Source: Ruminococcus sp. UBA7013
Lineage (GTDB): Bacteria > Bacillota > Clostridia > Oscillospirales > Ruminococcaceae
Direction: 5' to 3'
NCBI GenBank assembly: GCA_002449585.1
Contig: DJXD01000048.1
Span: 1-6,659, forward strand
Length of the DNA stretch: 6,659 nucleotides
In this document: positions 1 through 6,659 of the stretch, piece by piece
Layout of the letters: every line of letters starts with the position of its first letter
Numbering within the stretch: position 1 is the stretch's first letter
Made by a program: the position numbers and the translations under genes
Notes under the pieces: generated by a model
What the model saw: the letters and a program-made list of their open reading frames with translations, nothing else
What the model was told of the DNA's origin: nothing
Databases searched by the model: none

Positions 1-273
1 CTGCCACTTCATGTTCAGAAACTGTTTGATGATTTCTTTTTGATACCCTGGAAGATATGTATCTAGGCACTGATGAATATTCATGATAACAATTTTTCTT
101 CTTTTGTACACTTTATAGCCAATAAAACCTTTACTATATATGGTGATGCCTGCATCAGTATCTGTTATAACAGCTTTAGCAGGATTTATCAAAGATCTGA
201 TGCTTTCTTCTTTGTGCTTGGTATTTTCCGGAAATGACTCTAATAAATCTTTGAATTTTATTTCTTCGTTCAT
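1..273 (-). CDS. Unrecognised small protein, 5' part only (runs off left edge)
   Basis: Reading the minus strand from an ATG at 273-271 gives 91 codons without a stop, continuing past the left edge of the window in frame. The start is supported by an excellent ribosome binding site, AAGGAGGG, seven bases upstream. The protein begins MNEEIKFKDLLESF. It has a charged, probably helical first 30 residues, then a stretch of alternating hydrophobic residues (about 34-65) that looks like beta strands, with a basic patch YKVYKRRK at 53-60. I see no signal peptide, membrane segment or catalytic motif. I do not recognise the family and assign no function. It is divergent from the restriction operon and separated from it by about 490 bases, so it need not be related to it. 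The strong ribosome binding site and uninterrupted frame make it a likely real gene; the product is unknown. Confidence 0.75.
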   Translation of the reverse strand, partial: MNEEIKFKDLLESFPENTKHKEESIRSLINPAKAVITDTDAGITIYSKGFIGYKVYKRRKIVIMNIHQCLDTYLPGYQKEIIKQFLNMKWQ

Positions 274-280
274 TCTTGAA

Positions 281-288
281 CCCTCCTT
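281..288 (-). promoter_or_regulatory. Ribosome binding site of the minus-strand gene
   Basis: On the minus strand the sequence reads AAGGAGGG followed by seven bases and then ATG. This near-perfect Shine-Dalgarno match at ideal spacing decides the start of the gene that leaves the window on the left. Confidence 0.8.
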
Positions 289-557
289 GTTTCTGCGAGA
301 GTACAAAAATGAAAATCACAAATCTTCAAGGAAGTTGTGCTACTTTCTTTGACCCTCATCTCTTAGCTGTGAGAAAGGGCATTTGTCAGGGTGATTTTAT
401 AAATTTTGTATCAATATATAAAAAATGGATAGTATATTTTTGCTTTTTATCACTTTTATATAAATCAAAAGCATCGAACTTCAAATTTCAGAAAAAATAT
501 TATAGCACATCAAAGTAAATATTTCAACAAAAAGCCATTTTCTGTTATTCCGTTTTT

Positions 558-577
558 GCAAGAACGCAAGAGCGCAA
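558..577 (+). repeat. 8-base GNRCGCAA repeat, first cluster
   Basis: GCAA occurs at 558, 566 and 574, exactly every 8 bases. The full units are GAACGCAA (562-569) and GAGCGCAA (570-577). A looser copy, GAGCACAA, follows at 584-591. The 19 bases at 559-577 match those at 635-653 with one difference. The function is unknown: it could be a protein-binding array or part of a dispersed intergenic repeat. Confidence 0.7.
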
Positions 578-633
578 AAGGAAGAGCACAATCTGTCAAA
601 ATCAAAAATCAACGAAATCAAGCCATAAAAGAG

Positions 634-661
634 CCAAGAACGCAAGGGCGCAACAGCGCAA
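634..661 (+). repeat. 8-base GNRCGCAA repeat, second cluster
   Basis: Three consecutive units, GAACGCAA (638-645), GGGCGCAA (646-653) and CAGCGCAA (654-661), preceded by CCAA at 634, keep the same strict 8-base period as the first cluster 76 bases away. The cluster ends 42 bases before the -35 box of the hsdM promoter, a position where a regulator could act, but the sequence shows no link beyond proximity. Confidence 0.7.
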
Positions 662-703
662 TTGGGGTGCAGGCTTACTCTTACAACTTTCACAAAATTT
701 TTC

Positions 704-732
704 TTGAAAAATAAGGAGGTTTGTGGTATAAT
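704..732 (+). promoter_or_regulatory. Sigma-70-type promoter of the hsdMSR operon
   Basis: TTGAAA (704-709) is followed after exactly 17 bases by TATAAT (727-732). A TG dinucleotide at 724-725 makes it an extended -10 promoter. Five of six bases match the -35 consensus and all six match the -10. Transcription should start near 739-741, leaving a leader of about 27 bases before the hsdM ATG. No other promoter this good is seen upstream of the operon, and none is apparent between its genes. Confidence 0.85.
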
Positions 733-754
733 TGAAATATATTTATTCGGAAAT

Positions 755-759
755 GAGGA
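755..759 (+). promoter_or_regulatory. Ribosome binding site of hsdM
   Basis: GAGGA ends seven bases before the ATG at 767. Together with the promoter just upstream it fixes the hsdM start at 767. An in-frame TTG at 662 would lie upstream of the promoter and so cannot be used from this transcript. Confidence 0.75.
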
Positions 760-766
760 AAAACAA

Positions 767-2371
767 ATGGCAAAAAAGAAACAAGAAGAAACTTTCAATC
801 TTGAAAATATATTGTTCAAATGCCGTGATATTCTGCGTCAGGCGAGAAATTCAGGCTCTTTTTTTGAAAAGCGTGATATGATGCTGACTCTCGTATTTCT
901 GCGGTTTATCGGTGAAAAGTATGAAGATGGTATCGAGAAACTTCGTCAGAAACTGATTGAAGAAGGGCTTGACCCTGATGACCCCGATATTCAGGCTGCT
1001 TTCTTTGATGATGCTACTTTTACAGATGGTACTTATAATTTACCGATAGAAGCCAGATGGTCAACTATCATCAATACCCCTGCTCCACAGCTGAATGTCG
1101 CTCTTGATACGGCTCTGCACAGTATCGCCGCAACCAGCGAACAGCTTAAAGGCTGTTTTGTGGAGGGTACGTTTACTACAAGAAATCTTGCTCCAAATGA
1201 TATTAAGAAAGTTGTCGATGAAATCAATAAAATCAGTCATAAGGCTTTCGGGGAAGAAAAAGATTTAATCGGACGTGTGTATGAATACTTCCTGAAAGAA
1301 TTTGCTGTCAATGCTACCAAAGAAGAGGGGGAATTTTACACTCCTCATGATGTTGTTCAGCTTATCGCTGCAATGATTGAACCCTTTGACGGTACACTCT
1401 ATGACCCCTGCTGTGGTTCAGGCGGTATGTTCATTCAAAGTGCTGATTTGATAAAATCCAAACAAGGTGATATCAGTCGTATCAATATTTATGGTCAGGA
1501 AAAAGAGCCTGCTACTTACCGCCTTGCAAAAATGAATCTCGCACTCCGTGGATTAAGTCATCATCTCGGTGAACAGGCGGATTCTACTTTCACGCATGAT
1601 TTGCATAAGGGTGTTTATTTTGACTATATCATGTCAAATCCGCCGTTCAATCTGAAAAGCTGGTATGATGAAAATTTAAAGCATGACCCTCGCTGGACGG
1701 ATTATGCCGTTCCGCCCGACAGCAATGCCAATTATGCATGGATTCTGCATATTCTGTCACATCTGAAAAAGGACAGCGGTGTTGCCGGATTCCTGCTTGC
1801 AAACGGTGCTTTGAATGATGATGTTGCACTCGAAATTCGTAAAAAACTCATCGAAAAAGATAAAGTCGAAGCGATTATCATTCTGCCCCGTGAACTGTTC
1901 ATTACGACTGACATCAGCGTGACGCTCTGGATTCTCAATCAGAACAAAAAAGGCGGAAATTATCACGGTCGTGAACTGCGTGACCGCACGCATGAAATTT
2001 TATTCATGGATTTGCGGACTTGGACGGAAAACCCCGTCAAGAATGAACAGAAAAAGAAAATCCGTCTTTCGGCAGAACAGATTCAGAAAGCCTCTGAAAT
2101 TTATCATACTTGGCAGAATATCGGCACTGATGGAACGAATTACGCTGTTCCGGAACTTTACAGAAGTGTCGGGATTGACGAAATCAGAAAGCATAACTAT
2201 GCTTTGACTCCCAGCAAGTATATTGAATTTATCGACCATGATTTGGAAATTGACTATGATTCCGAAATGAAACGGATTCAGGCTGAAATGCAGGAGATTA
2301 TCAGGGCGGAAAAGCAGTCACAGAAAATGCTGGAAGATGCTTTCAGGGGGATTGGCTATGGCATTGACTAA
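767..2371 (+). CDS. hsdM: Type I restriction-modification system, DNA methyltransferase subunit HsdM
   Basis: This 534-residue protein is the N6-adenine methyltransferase subunit of a type I system. It transfers a methyl group from S-adenosylmethionine to adenine in the target chosen by HsdS, and works as M2S (modification) or with HsdR as the restriction complex. The order of elements fits the family: a helical N-terminal domain (about 10-160, with RFIGEKY near 45-51), the conserved EFYTP entry to the catalytic domain at 189-193, the cofactor-binding motif DPCCGSGGM at 213-221, and the catalytic NPPF at 291-294. The last 40 or so residues are charged and helical, as expected for the part that contacts HsdS. 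The length is normal for the family (about 500-530). The start at 767 follows a promoter and a ribosome binding site. The gene is first in the operon and its end overlaps hsdS by 14 bases. No key residue is missing and no frame break is seen, so it should be active. Confidence 0.97.
   Translation: MAKKKQEETFNLENILFKCRDILRQARNSGSFFEKRDMMLTLVFLRFIGEKYEDGIEKLRQKLIEEGLDPDDPDIQAAFFDDATFTDGTYNLPIEARWSTIINTPAPQLNVALDTALHSIAATSEQLKGCFVEGTFTTRNLAPNDIKKVVDEINKISHKAFGEEKDLIGRVYEYFLKEFAVNATKEEGEFYTPHDVVQLIAAMIEPFDGTLYDPCCGSGGMFIQSADLIKSKQGDISRINIYGQEKEPATYRLAKMNLALRGLSHHLGEQADSTFTHDLHKGVYFDYIMSNPPFNLKSWYDENLKHDPRWTDYAVPPDSNANYAWILHILSHLKKDSGVAGFLLANGALNDDVALEIRKKLIEKDKVEAIIILPRELFITTDISVTLWILNQNKKGGNYHGRELRDRTHEILFMDLRTWTENPVKNEQKKKIRLSAEQIQKASEIYHTWQNIGTDGTNYAVPELYRSVGIDEIRKHNYALTPSKYIEFIDHDLEIDYDSEMKRIQAEMQEIIRAEKQSQKMLEDAFRGIGYGID
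2345..2350 (+). promoter_or_regulatory. Ribosome binding site of hsdS
   Basis: AGGGGG inside the 3' end of hsdM lies seven bases before the ATG at 2358. It favours this start over an in-frame ATG at 2337, which has no comparable site and would add seven residues. Confidence 0.7.
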
Positions 2372-3494
2372 CTATAAACTTGGAGATTTGATTGAACTTT
2401 CTGTTGAAATAAATTCAAAGAACTTATATGGTGTAGAGAGTGTAAGAGGAATGACTATAACTAAAGAAATTATTCCTACAAAAGCAAATGTATCTAATAC
2501 AGATTTGCGGAAATTTATTATAGTTCATCCAAAAGAATTTATATTTAATCCAAGAACTCATGGAAAGAAAATAGGTTTTGGCTATAATAATACAAAAGAT
2601 TGTTTTATTATTAGTTGGAATAATATCGCATTTAAAATAAAAGAAACTATGAAAAATGTTGTATTGCCTGAGTATCTTTTTTTGCATTTTAATCGTTCTG
2701 AATGGGACAGAGAAGCTTGCTATCGTTCATGGGGCAGTTCAACAGAAGTATTTTCATGGAATGCATTGTGTGAAATGGAGTTATTACTTCCCTCTCTCAC
2801 TATTCAGAAAAAATATGTCAATGTTTATCAGTCCATGCTTGCCAATCAGCAAAGCTATGAACAGGGGCTTGAGGATTTGAAACTCGTCTGTGATGCCTAT
2901 ATTGAGGATTTACGGCGGAAAATGCCTGTTGAATCGATTGGAAAATATCTCAAAGAATGTGACGAAAGAAATACAGATTTGAGTGTTACTTTGGCACAGG
3001 GTGTAGATGTCAATATGCAATTTATTCCAGCAAAAAGGGAAGCAGTTGATAAAGAAAGTACTCGAATTGTCAGAACAGGGCAGTTTGCTTTTAATAAAGT
3101 CGTAAAAAGTAATGGTACAAAATTACCTATAGCATTGAGAAAAGGTGTAGACTGTATTATCTCAGGTTCTTATCAAGTATTTGAAGTTGCAGATAAAGGA
3201 CATTTACTGCCTGAATATCTTATGTTATGGCTGTCAAGACCTGAAACACATCGTCACTGTGGGTTTAATGCTTGGGGTTCAACAAGAGATGTATTCCCAT
3301 TTGAGGAATTATGTAAATTAGAATTTCCAATTCCTGATATAAAAATTCAGCAGGATATTGTCAATATTTATCAGGCTTATATCATGAGAAAAGAAATCAA
3401 TGAACAAATGAAAGACAAAATCAAAAATATCTGCCCGATTTTAATTAAAGGTTCTCTGGAGGAGGGGAAAAATGGCGAAATTAAAGAATTTTAA
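2358..3494 (+). CDS. hsdS: Type I restriction-modification system, specificity subunit HsdS
   Basis: This 378-residue protein is the DNA-sequence-recognition subunit that holds two HsdM (and two HsdR) subunits and reads a bipartite target. It has the classic two-fold plan: target-recognition domain 1 (about 5-150), a central helical linker (about 150-195), domain 2 (about 196-330) and a C-terminal helix. The halves are visibly related: residues 103-160 and 284-341 align without gaps, 24 of 58 identical by my count, sharing LPEYL, WGS, VF, LC and VN-YQ. Both halves also carry an F-FN motif and a DC-IS motif before this block. The length is slightly under the usual 400. The gene overlaps hsdM by 14 and hsdR by 23 bases, so translation is probably coupled. 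Domain 1 is much more AT-rich than the linker. The target sequence cannot be deduced from sequence alone. Confidence 0.96.
   Translation: MALTNYKLGDLIELSVEINSKNLYGVESVRGMTITKEIIPTKANVSNTDLRKFIIVHPKEFIFNPRTHGKKIGFGYNNTKDCFIISWNNIAFKIKETMKNVVLPEYLFLHFNRSEWDREACYRSWGSSTEVFSWNALCEMELLLPSLTIQKKYVNVYQSMLANQQSYEQGLEDLKLVCDAYIEDLRRKMPVESIGKYLKECDERNTDLSVTLAQGVDVNMQFIPAKREAVDKESTRIVRTGQFAFNKVVKSNGTKLPIALRKGVDCIISGSYQVFEVADKGHLLPEYLMLWLSRPETHRHCGFNAWGSTRDVFPFEELCKLEFPIPDIKIQQDIVNIYQAYIMRKEINEQMKDKIKNICPILIKGSLEEGKNGEIKEF
2664..2837 (+). repeat. HsdS internal repeat, copy 1 (residues 103-160)
   Basis: This is the first copy of the block shared by the two halves of HsdS, running from LPEYL to the YQ pair at the start of the central helix. 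It aligns without gaps to copy 2 at an offset of exactly 181 residues. The similarity is mainly at protein level, and DNA identity is limited to short patches such as TGCCTGA-TATCT. It reflects the ancient duplication behind type I specificity subunits. Confidence 0.8.
3207..3380 (+). repeat. HsdS internal repeat, copy 2 (residues 284-341)
   Basis: This is the second copy of the HsdS half-repeat, ending at the start of the C-terminal helix. The shared aromatic/small-residue core WGS is at 306-308 (125-127 in copy 1). Both recognition domains therefore seem to belong to the same structural subfamily. Confidence 0.8.
3458..3467 (+). promoter_or_regulatory. Ribosome binding site of hsdR
   Basis: GGAGGAGGGG contains two overlapping GGAGG cores; the second ends six bases before the ATG at 3472. 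It lies inside the coding end of hsdS, so ribosomes finishing hsdS pass directly over the hsdR start. Confidence 0.8.
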
Positions 3495-6400
3495 CGGTCG
3501 TTTCTGTGAATCTGACTATGAATATGCGTTCATTTCCTTTCTGGAGCAGGAGGGCTGGCAGTATCTCGCAGGCGATAAAATGAGCCGTGTCTATGGTCGT
3601 GATGTCCTCAATACAGCGGATTTTGAGAAGTTTCTCACCAATGCCAACCCCGACTTGACAGCAGAAGAAATTACGCTCATTTCCGATACTGTCCGCCTTG
3701 TCGGTGCGGAAAGCGACTTTGCAGTATTGCATAAAGTTTATAACTGGTTTGTGAATGGGATTCAGTTCACACCGCAGAACGGACAGGCGAGAATGATTTC
3801 TCTGATTGATTTTGAAAATCCACACAAGAATATTTTCCGTGCCGTGAATCAGCTGACTGTTGATTATACTGACCACGGACAGACACATAACCGCCGACCT
3901 GATGTGCTTTTATATGTGAATGGAATCCCTGTCTGCATTATCGAGCTGAAAAATCCGACTGACCCCAATGCAACAATTTTTGATGCATGGGAACAAATCA
4001 ATATCAGATACTGGAGAGATATTCCGCATTTACTGCATTATTGTCCATTAGCCTGCATTTCGGACGGAGTTCACACGAAACTGGGAACTGTCCGCACACC
4101 TTATGAACATTTTTATGCATGGCGAAGAGTCAACGATGGTGATAAAATTTCAGTCACTCCGTTTGAAGAAACGCAGACCATGATAAAAGGCGTATACAGT
4201 CTGGAAAGATTTCTTGAAATTTTCAGGGATTACATTTATTTTCAGGACAGTATCTATGATAAGGAAGAAAGGGAAATTGTCTGCCGTTATCCGCAGTTTT
4301 TTGCGACTCGTCTGTTAAAGCAGAGTATCATTGAATCTGTTCAGACAAAAAGCGGAAAGGGTGGGACATATTTCGGAGCGACTGGATGCGGAAAGACCTA
4401 TACAATGGCATTTCTTGCCCGTCAATTGTCCATGCGGTGCGGGAATATTCCTGAAATGGGTTCGCCGACGATTGTCCTGATTGTTGACCGTGACGATTTA
4501 CAGAAACAGGGTGCAAAACTGTTCACGAAAAGCAAAGAATTTCTGAATATCGGGGAAGTCAGCATTGTAACAAGCAGAGATATGCTCCGTGAAGAATTGA
4601 AAAGACGGGAAAGCGGAGGATTCTATATCTGTACGATTCAGAAATTCTGTGACAGAAAAGACGATGTTATTGGCTTGATTAACAGCAGAGCAAATATTAT
4701 CTGCTTTTCTGATGAAGCCCACCGGACACAGTTAGAACATTCAAAGAAAGTAAAATTTGATAAAGATTCTGACGAAAATATGAAAGCAATCATTTCAAAG
4801 CCGTATGCAAAAGTTCTGCGTGAAGCGTTTCCAAATGCGACATTTGTCGGATTTACAGGCACACCAATAGCAGAAACTTACCAGACTTTCGGAGATGAAA
4901 TTGACCGCTACACAATGGATCAGGCAGTCAATGACGGTCTGACTGTTCCGATTAAATATCATCCACGCATTGCAAAAGTGATGTTGGATGAAGAAAAAGT
5001 CAAACTGATAGAAAATTATTATCAAAAATGTGCTGAGGAAGGAGCATCACAAGAGGATATTGAAGCCAGCAAAAAGGCAATGAGTTCTCTTGAAATCATT
5101 TTAGGCGATTCCGAAAGGCTGGAACGTCTTGCAGTGGATATTCATGACCATTATGTATCAGCCTGTGCGAATGAGCCGGACAGAATCCAGAAAGCAATGA
5201 TAGTATGTGCCAAACGTGAAATTGCCTATGATTTGCTGAAAAAGTTCGAAACAAAATATCCGGAATGGTTCATAGAAAGAAAAATTCCGGAAGGCATGAC
5301 TGCCACTCCGGAAGAATTGGAAGCATTAAAAGAAATGCCGTTCATTGCAATGGTTGCGAGTGTTGGCAAAAATGATAAAAAAGAGATGTATGAATATCTC
5401 GGCGGAGTAAAAAATGACAAGCGTTCTGATGATTTAGATGCAGCATTCAAGGCGGAAAAATCAAATTTAAGCATTGTCATCGTGGTGGATATGTGGATAA
5501 CTGGCTTTGATGTGCCGTGTCTGACTTATATGTATAATGACAAGCCGTTACAGAGACATCAGTTAATTCAGACCATCAGCAGAGTGAACCGGAAATATCC
5601 GGATAAAGAATTTGGTTTGATTGTGGATTATATCGGAATCAGGGATAATATGCGTGAAGCCCTGAAAATCTATGGCGGAAATAATTCCATCGCCCCGACA
5701 GCAGATGACATTGAACAGGCAACTATGCTGTTTCATGAAAATTTAAGCATTCTAAAAGACTTATTCAAAGGTAAGAACTTGTCACCATTTATGAATCCAA
5801 ATACAGACCCTTTTGAAAGATACCGCCTGTTGGCAGAATCGGCTGAGTATGTATTTGGTTCTACACAGGAACTGAATATAGAGGGAAAGAAAAAGCCGAA
5901 AAAAGTATCATTCAAGACATATTTTCTCAAAACAGTCAAGAGAATGCGTCATGCATATGACATTTGTCAGCCATCGGGAGAACTGTCAGAAGAAGAATCA
6001 GCCCTTGCACAATGCTTTATGGCAATTGCCGGATTTGTCAGAAAAATGAACGGCACAAGTGAAGTGGATGCAGAAACTATGAACAGAACAGTTGCACATA
6101 TGGTAGAAGAAGCTCTGAAATATAACAAAGTTGAAAGTATTCTGGAAACAGGCGAAGAGGAAGATATTTTCAGCCCTGAATATTTTGAAAAGCTATCTGA
6201 TGTGAAAATGCCTGCTTCCAAACTGGAACTTCTGATTAAAATGCTACGGAAACAGATTACAGAATACAGAAAAACAAATCAGATAGCAGCGAAAAAATAT
6301 CAGGAAATGCTCGAAGAAACAATTAAAATCTATCATGAACGCAGAAAAAATCTGTCTGAAGAAGAAGCTGGAGAAGCTCAGGAACACACATCAGAAGAGA

Positions 6401-6659
6401 TTATCAAAAATGCTACGGAGCAGGCTTTGAAAATTCTCAAGGAAATGCAGGCTGACCGTGAAAGTTTCCGAAAAATGGGACTTACTTTTGAAAAAAAGGC
6501 ATTCTATGATATTCTGGTATTGCTGCGAGATAAATTCAATTTTGAATATGGCAGTGATGAAATAATAGATGGTGTCAAAGTAAATGTAAAATGTCAATCT
6601 CTCGCTAAAAAAATCAAAGAAATTATTGATGTAAAATCTTCATTTGCCGACTGGCTTAA
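3472..6659 (+). CDS. hsdR: Type I restriction-modification system, endonuclease/translocase subunit HsdR (3' end outside window)
   Basis: This is the motor and nuclease of the type I complex: it pulls DNA through the bound complex using ATP and cuts far from the target when the site is unmethylated. From the ATG at 3472 the frame stays open for 1062 codons to the right edge. The nuclease domain shows D144 and E158-L-K160 of the PD-(D/E)xK fold. The superfamily 2 helicase motifs follow in order: Walker A GATGCGKT (302-309), DEAH (414-417), GFTGTP (460-465), TGFDVP (677-682) and QTISRVNR (700-707). A helical C-terminal domain, rich in Glu and Lys, carries the HsdM/HsdS contacts. The sequence breaks off after SSFADWL (1056-1062). 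Family members usually continue for a few dozen residues, so the stop lies outside the window. The TAA in the last three bases is out of frame. All motifs are intact and no frameshift is seen. The gene overlaps hsdS by 23 bases and is last in the operon. Confidence 0.96.
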   Translation, partial: MAKLKNFNGRFCESDYEYAFISFLEQEGWQYLAGDKMSRVYGRDVLNTADFEKFLTNANPDLTAEEITLISDTVRLVGAESDFAVLHKVYNWFVNGIQFTPQNGQARMISLIDFENPHKNIFRAVNQLTVDYTDHGQTHNRRPDVLLYVNGIPVCIIELKNPTDPNATIFDAWEQINIRYWRDIPHLLHYCPLACISDGVHTKLGTVRTPYEHFYAWRRVNDGDKISVTPFEETQTMIKGVYSLERFLEIFRDYIYFQDSIYDKEEREIVCRYPQFFATRLLKQSIIESVQTKSGKGGTYFGATGCGKTYTMAFLARQLSMRCGNIPEMGSPTIVLIVDRDDLQKQGAKLFTKSKEFLNIGEVSIVTSRDMLREELKRRESGGFYICTIQKFCDRKDDVIGLINSRANIICFSDEAHRTQLEHSKKVKFDKDSDENMKAIISKPYAKVLREAFPNATFVGFTGTPIAETYQTFGDEIDRYTMDQAVNDGLTVPIKYHPRIAKVMLDEEKVKLIENYYQKCAEEGASQEDIEASKKAMSSLEIILGDSERLERLAVDIHDHYVSACANEPDRIQKAMIVCAKREIAYDLLKKFETKYPEWFIERKIPEGMTATPEELEALKEMPFIAMVASVGKNDKKEMYEYLGGVKNDKRSDDLDAAFKAEKSNLSIVIVVDMWITGFDVPCLTYMYNDKPLQRHQLIQTISRVNRKYPDKEFGLIVDYIGIRDNMREALKIYGGNNSIAPTADDIEQATMLFHENLSILKDLFKGKNLSPFMNPNTDPFERYRLLAESAEYVFGSTQELNIEGKKKPKKVSFKTYFLKTVKRMRHAYDICQPSGELSEEESALAQCFMAIAGFVRKMNGTSEVDAETMNRTVAHMVEEALKYNKVESILETGEEEDIFSPEYFEKLSDVKMPASKLELLIKMLRKQITEYRKTNQIAAKKYQEMLEETIKIYHERRKNLSEEEAGEAQEHTSEEIIKNATEQALKILKEMQADRESFRKMGLTFEKKAFYDILVLLRDKFNFEYGSDEIIDGVKVNVKCQSLAKKIKEIIDVKSSFADWL

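Larger units (their letters stand above)
289..703. other. Non-coding intergenic region between divergent genes
   Basis: About 415 bases lie between the two divergent genes' control sites with no convincing gene on either strand; the short open frames here lack ribosome binding sites. The left part (about 390-540) is very AT-rich. An imperfect hairpin can be drawn at 353-379 (CCCT/AGGG and TCTC/GAGA around an 8-base loop). It has no following T-run, so I do not call it a terminator; on the minus strand it would lie in the leader region of the left-hand gene. A weak promoter for that gene is possible on the minus strand around 360-390 (CTGACA, then TAAGAT after 18 bases), but it is not strong enough to annotate. 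The right part holds two clusters of an 8-base repeat, listed separately. Confidence 0.7.

Noticed and set aside
140..352. Plus-strand open frame of 70 codons antisense to the left-hand gene
   Set aside because: The minus-strand frame across the same bases has a far better ribosome binding site and continues beyond the window; this one is its shadow.
353..379. Hairpin in the intergenic region as a terminator
   Set aside because: The stem is short and interrupted, and neither strand has a T-run after it.
276..518. Plus-strand open frame of 80 codons in the intergenic region
   Set aside because: It has no ribosome binding site, overlaps the leader of the minus-strand gene and encodes no recognisable or protein-like pattern.
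713..734. Second Shine-Dalgarno-like AAGGAGGT followed by a TTG
   Set aside because: It lies inside the promoter spacer, upstream of the expected transcript start, and the frame opened by the TTG is short and out of register with hsdM.
662..766. Extended hsdM start at TTG 662, adding 35 residues
   Set aside because: This start lies upstream of the -35 and -10 boxes and has no ribosome binding site; the ATG at 767 has both a promoter and a Shine-Dalgarno sequence, and fits the family length.
481..819. Minus-strand open frame of 112 codons over the repeats and the hsdM promoter
   Set aside because: It runs antisense through the hsdM start and promoter, has no convincing ribosome binding site, and its Phe/Ser/Leu-rich, low-complexity product looks like the reverse of AT-rich and repeat DNA.
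859..865. Run of seven T near the start of hsdM (others of seven at 2677-2683, 6491-6497 and 6607-6613) as phase-variation switches
   Set aside because: Runs of seven are common in AT-rich genomes and too short to expect strong slippage; all frames are intact across them.
2358..3494. Phase-variable hsdS by inversion
   Set aside because: Only one hsdS is present, with no inverted repeats of recognition domains and no recombinase gene in the window. A partner locus outside the window cannot be excluded.
302..6659. CRISPR array, tRNA, rRNA or insertion sequence
   Set aside because: I saw no evenly spaced long repeats with unique spacers, no cloverleaf, no transposase motif and no flanking inverted repeats.

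Overview
The window holds one complete-looking type I restriction-modification operon in the order hsdM-hsdS-hsdR, read left to right. Upstream lie a roughly 490-base intergenic region and the first 91 codons of an unrecognised gene pointing the other way. The DNA is AT-rich, with strong AAGGAGG-type ribosome binding sites and a textbook TTGAAA/TATAAT promoter. This suggests a low-GC Gram-positive host of the Clostridia type. A Ruminococcus-like gut or rumen bacterium is my guess; nothing here fixes the genus.

Bases 1-273 (minus strand) are the 5' end of a small gene of unknown function. Bases 274-766 are non-coding. They contain two clusters of a degenerate 8-base unit, GNRCGCAA (558-577 and 634-661), and a strong extended -10 promoter (704-732) that should start the operon transcript near 739-741. 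hsdM (767-2371) encodes the N6-adenine methyltransferase subunit. hsdS (2358-3494) encodes the specificity subunit, with two related target-recognition halves. hsdR (3472 to the right edge) encodes the nuclease/translocase subunit and lacks only its last few dozen residues, because the window ends inside it. The gene ends overlap by 14 and 23 bases, and each downstream start has its own ribosome binding site, so the three proteins are probably made from one mRNA by coupled translation.

Together M and S form the modification methyltransferase that marks a bipartite target. Adding R gives the complex that recognises unmethylated targets, translocates DNA with ATP and cuts at a distance. This is a defence system against incoming DNA. 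I found no sign of a new kind of system. The most interesting signals are the strongly AT-rich first recognition domain of HsdS set against a GC-richer linker (a domain-exchange pattern), the clear internal duplication of HsdS, and the unexplained 8-base repeat clusters upstream of the promoter. The final TAA of the window is not the hsdR stop: it is out of frame.
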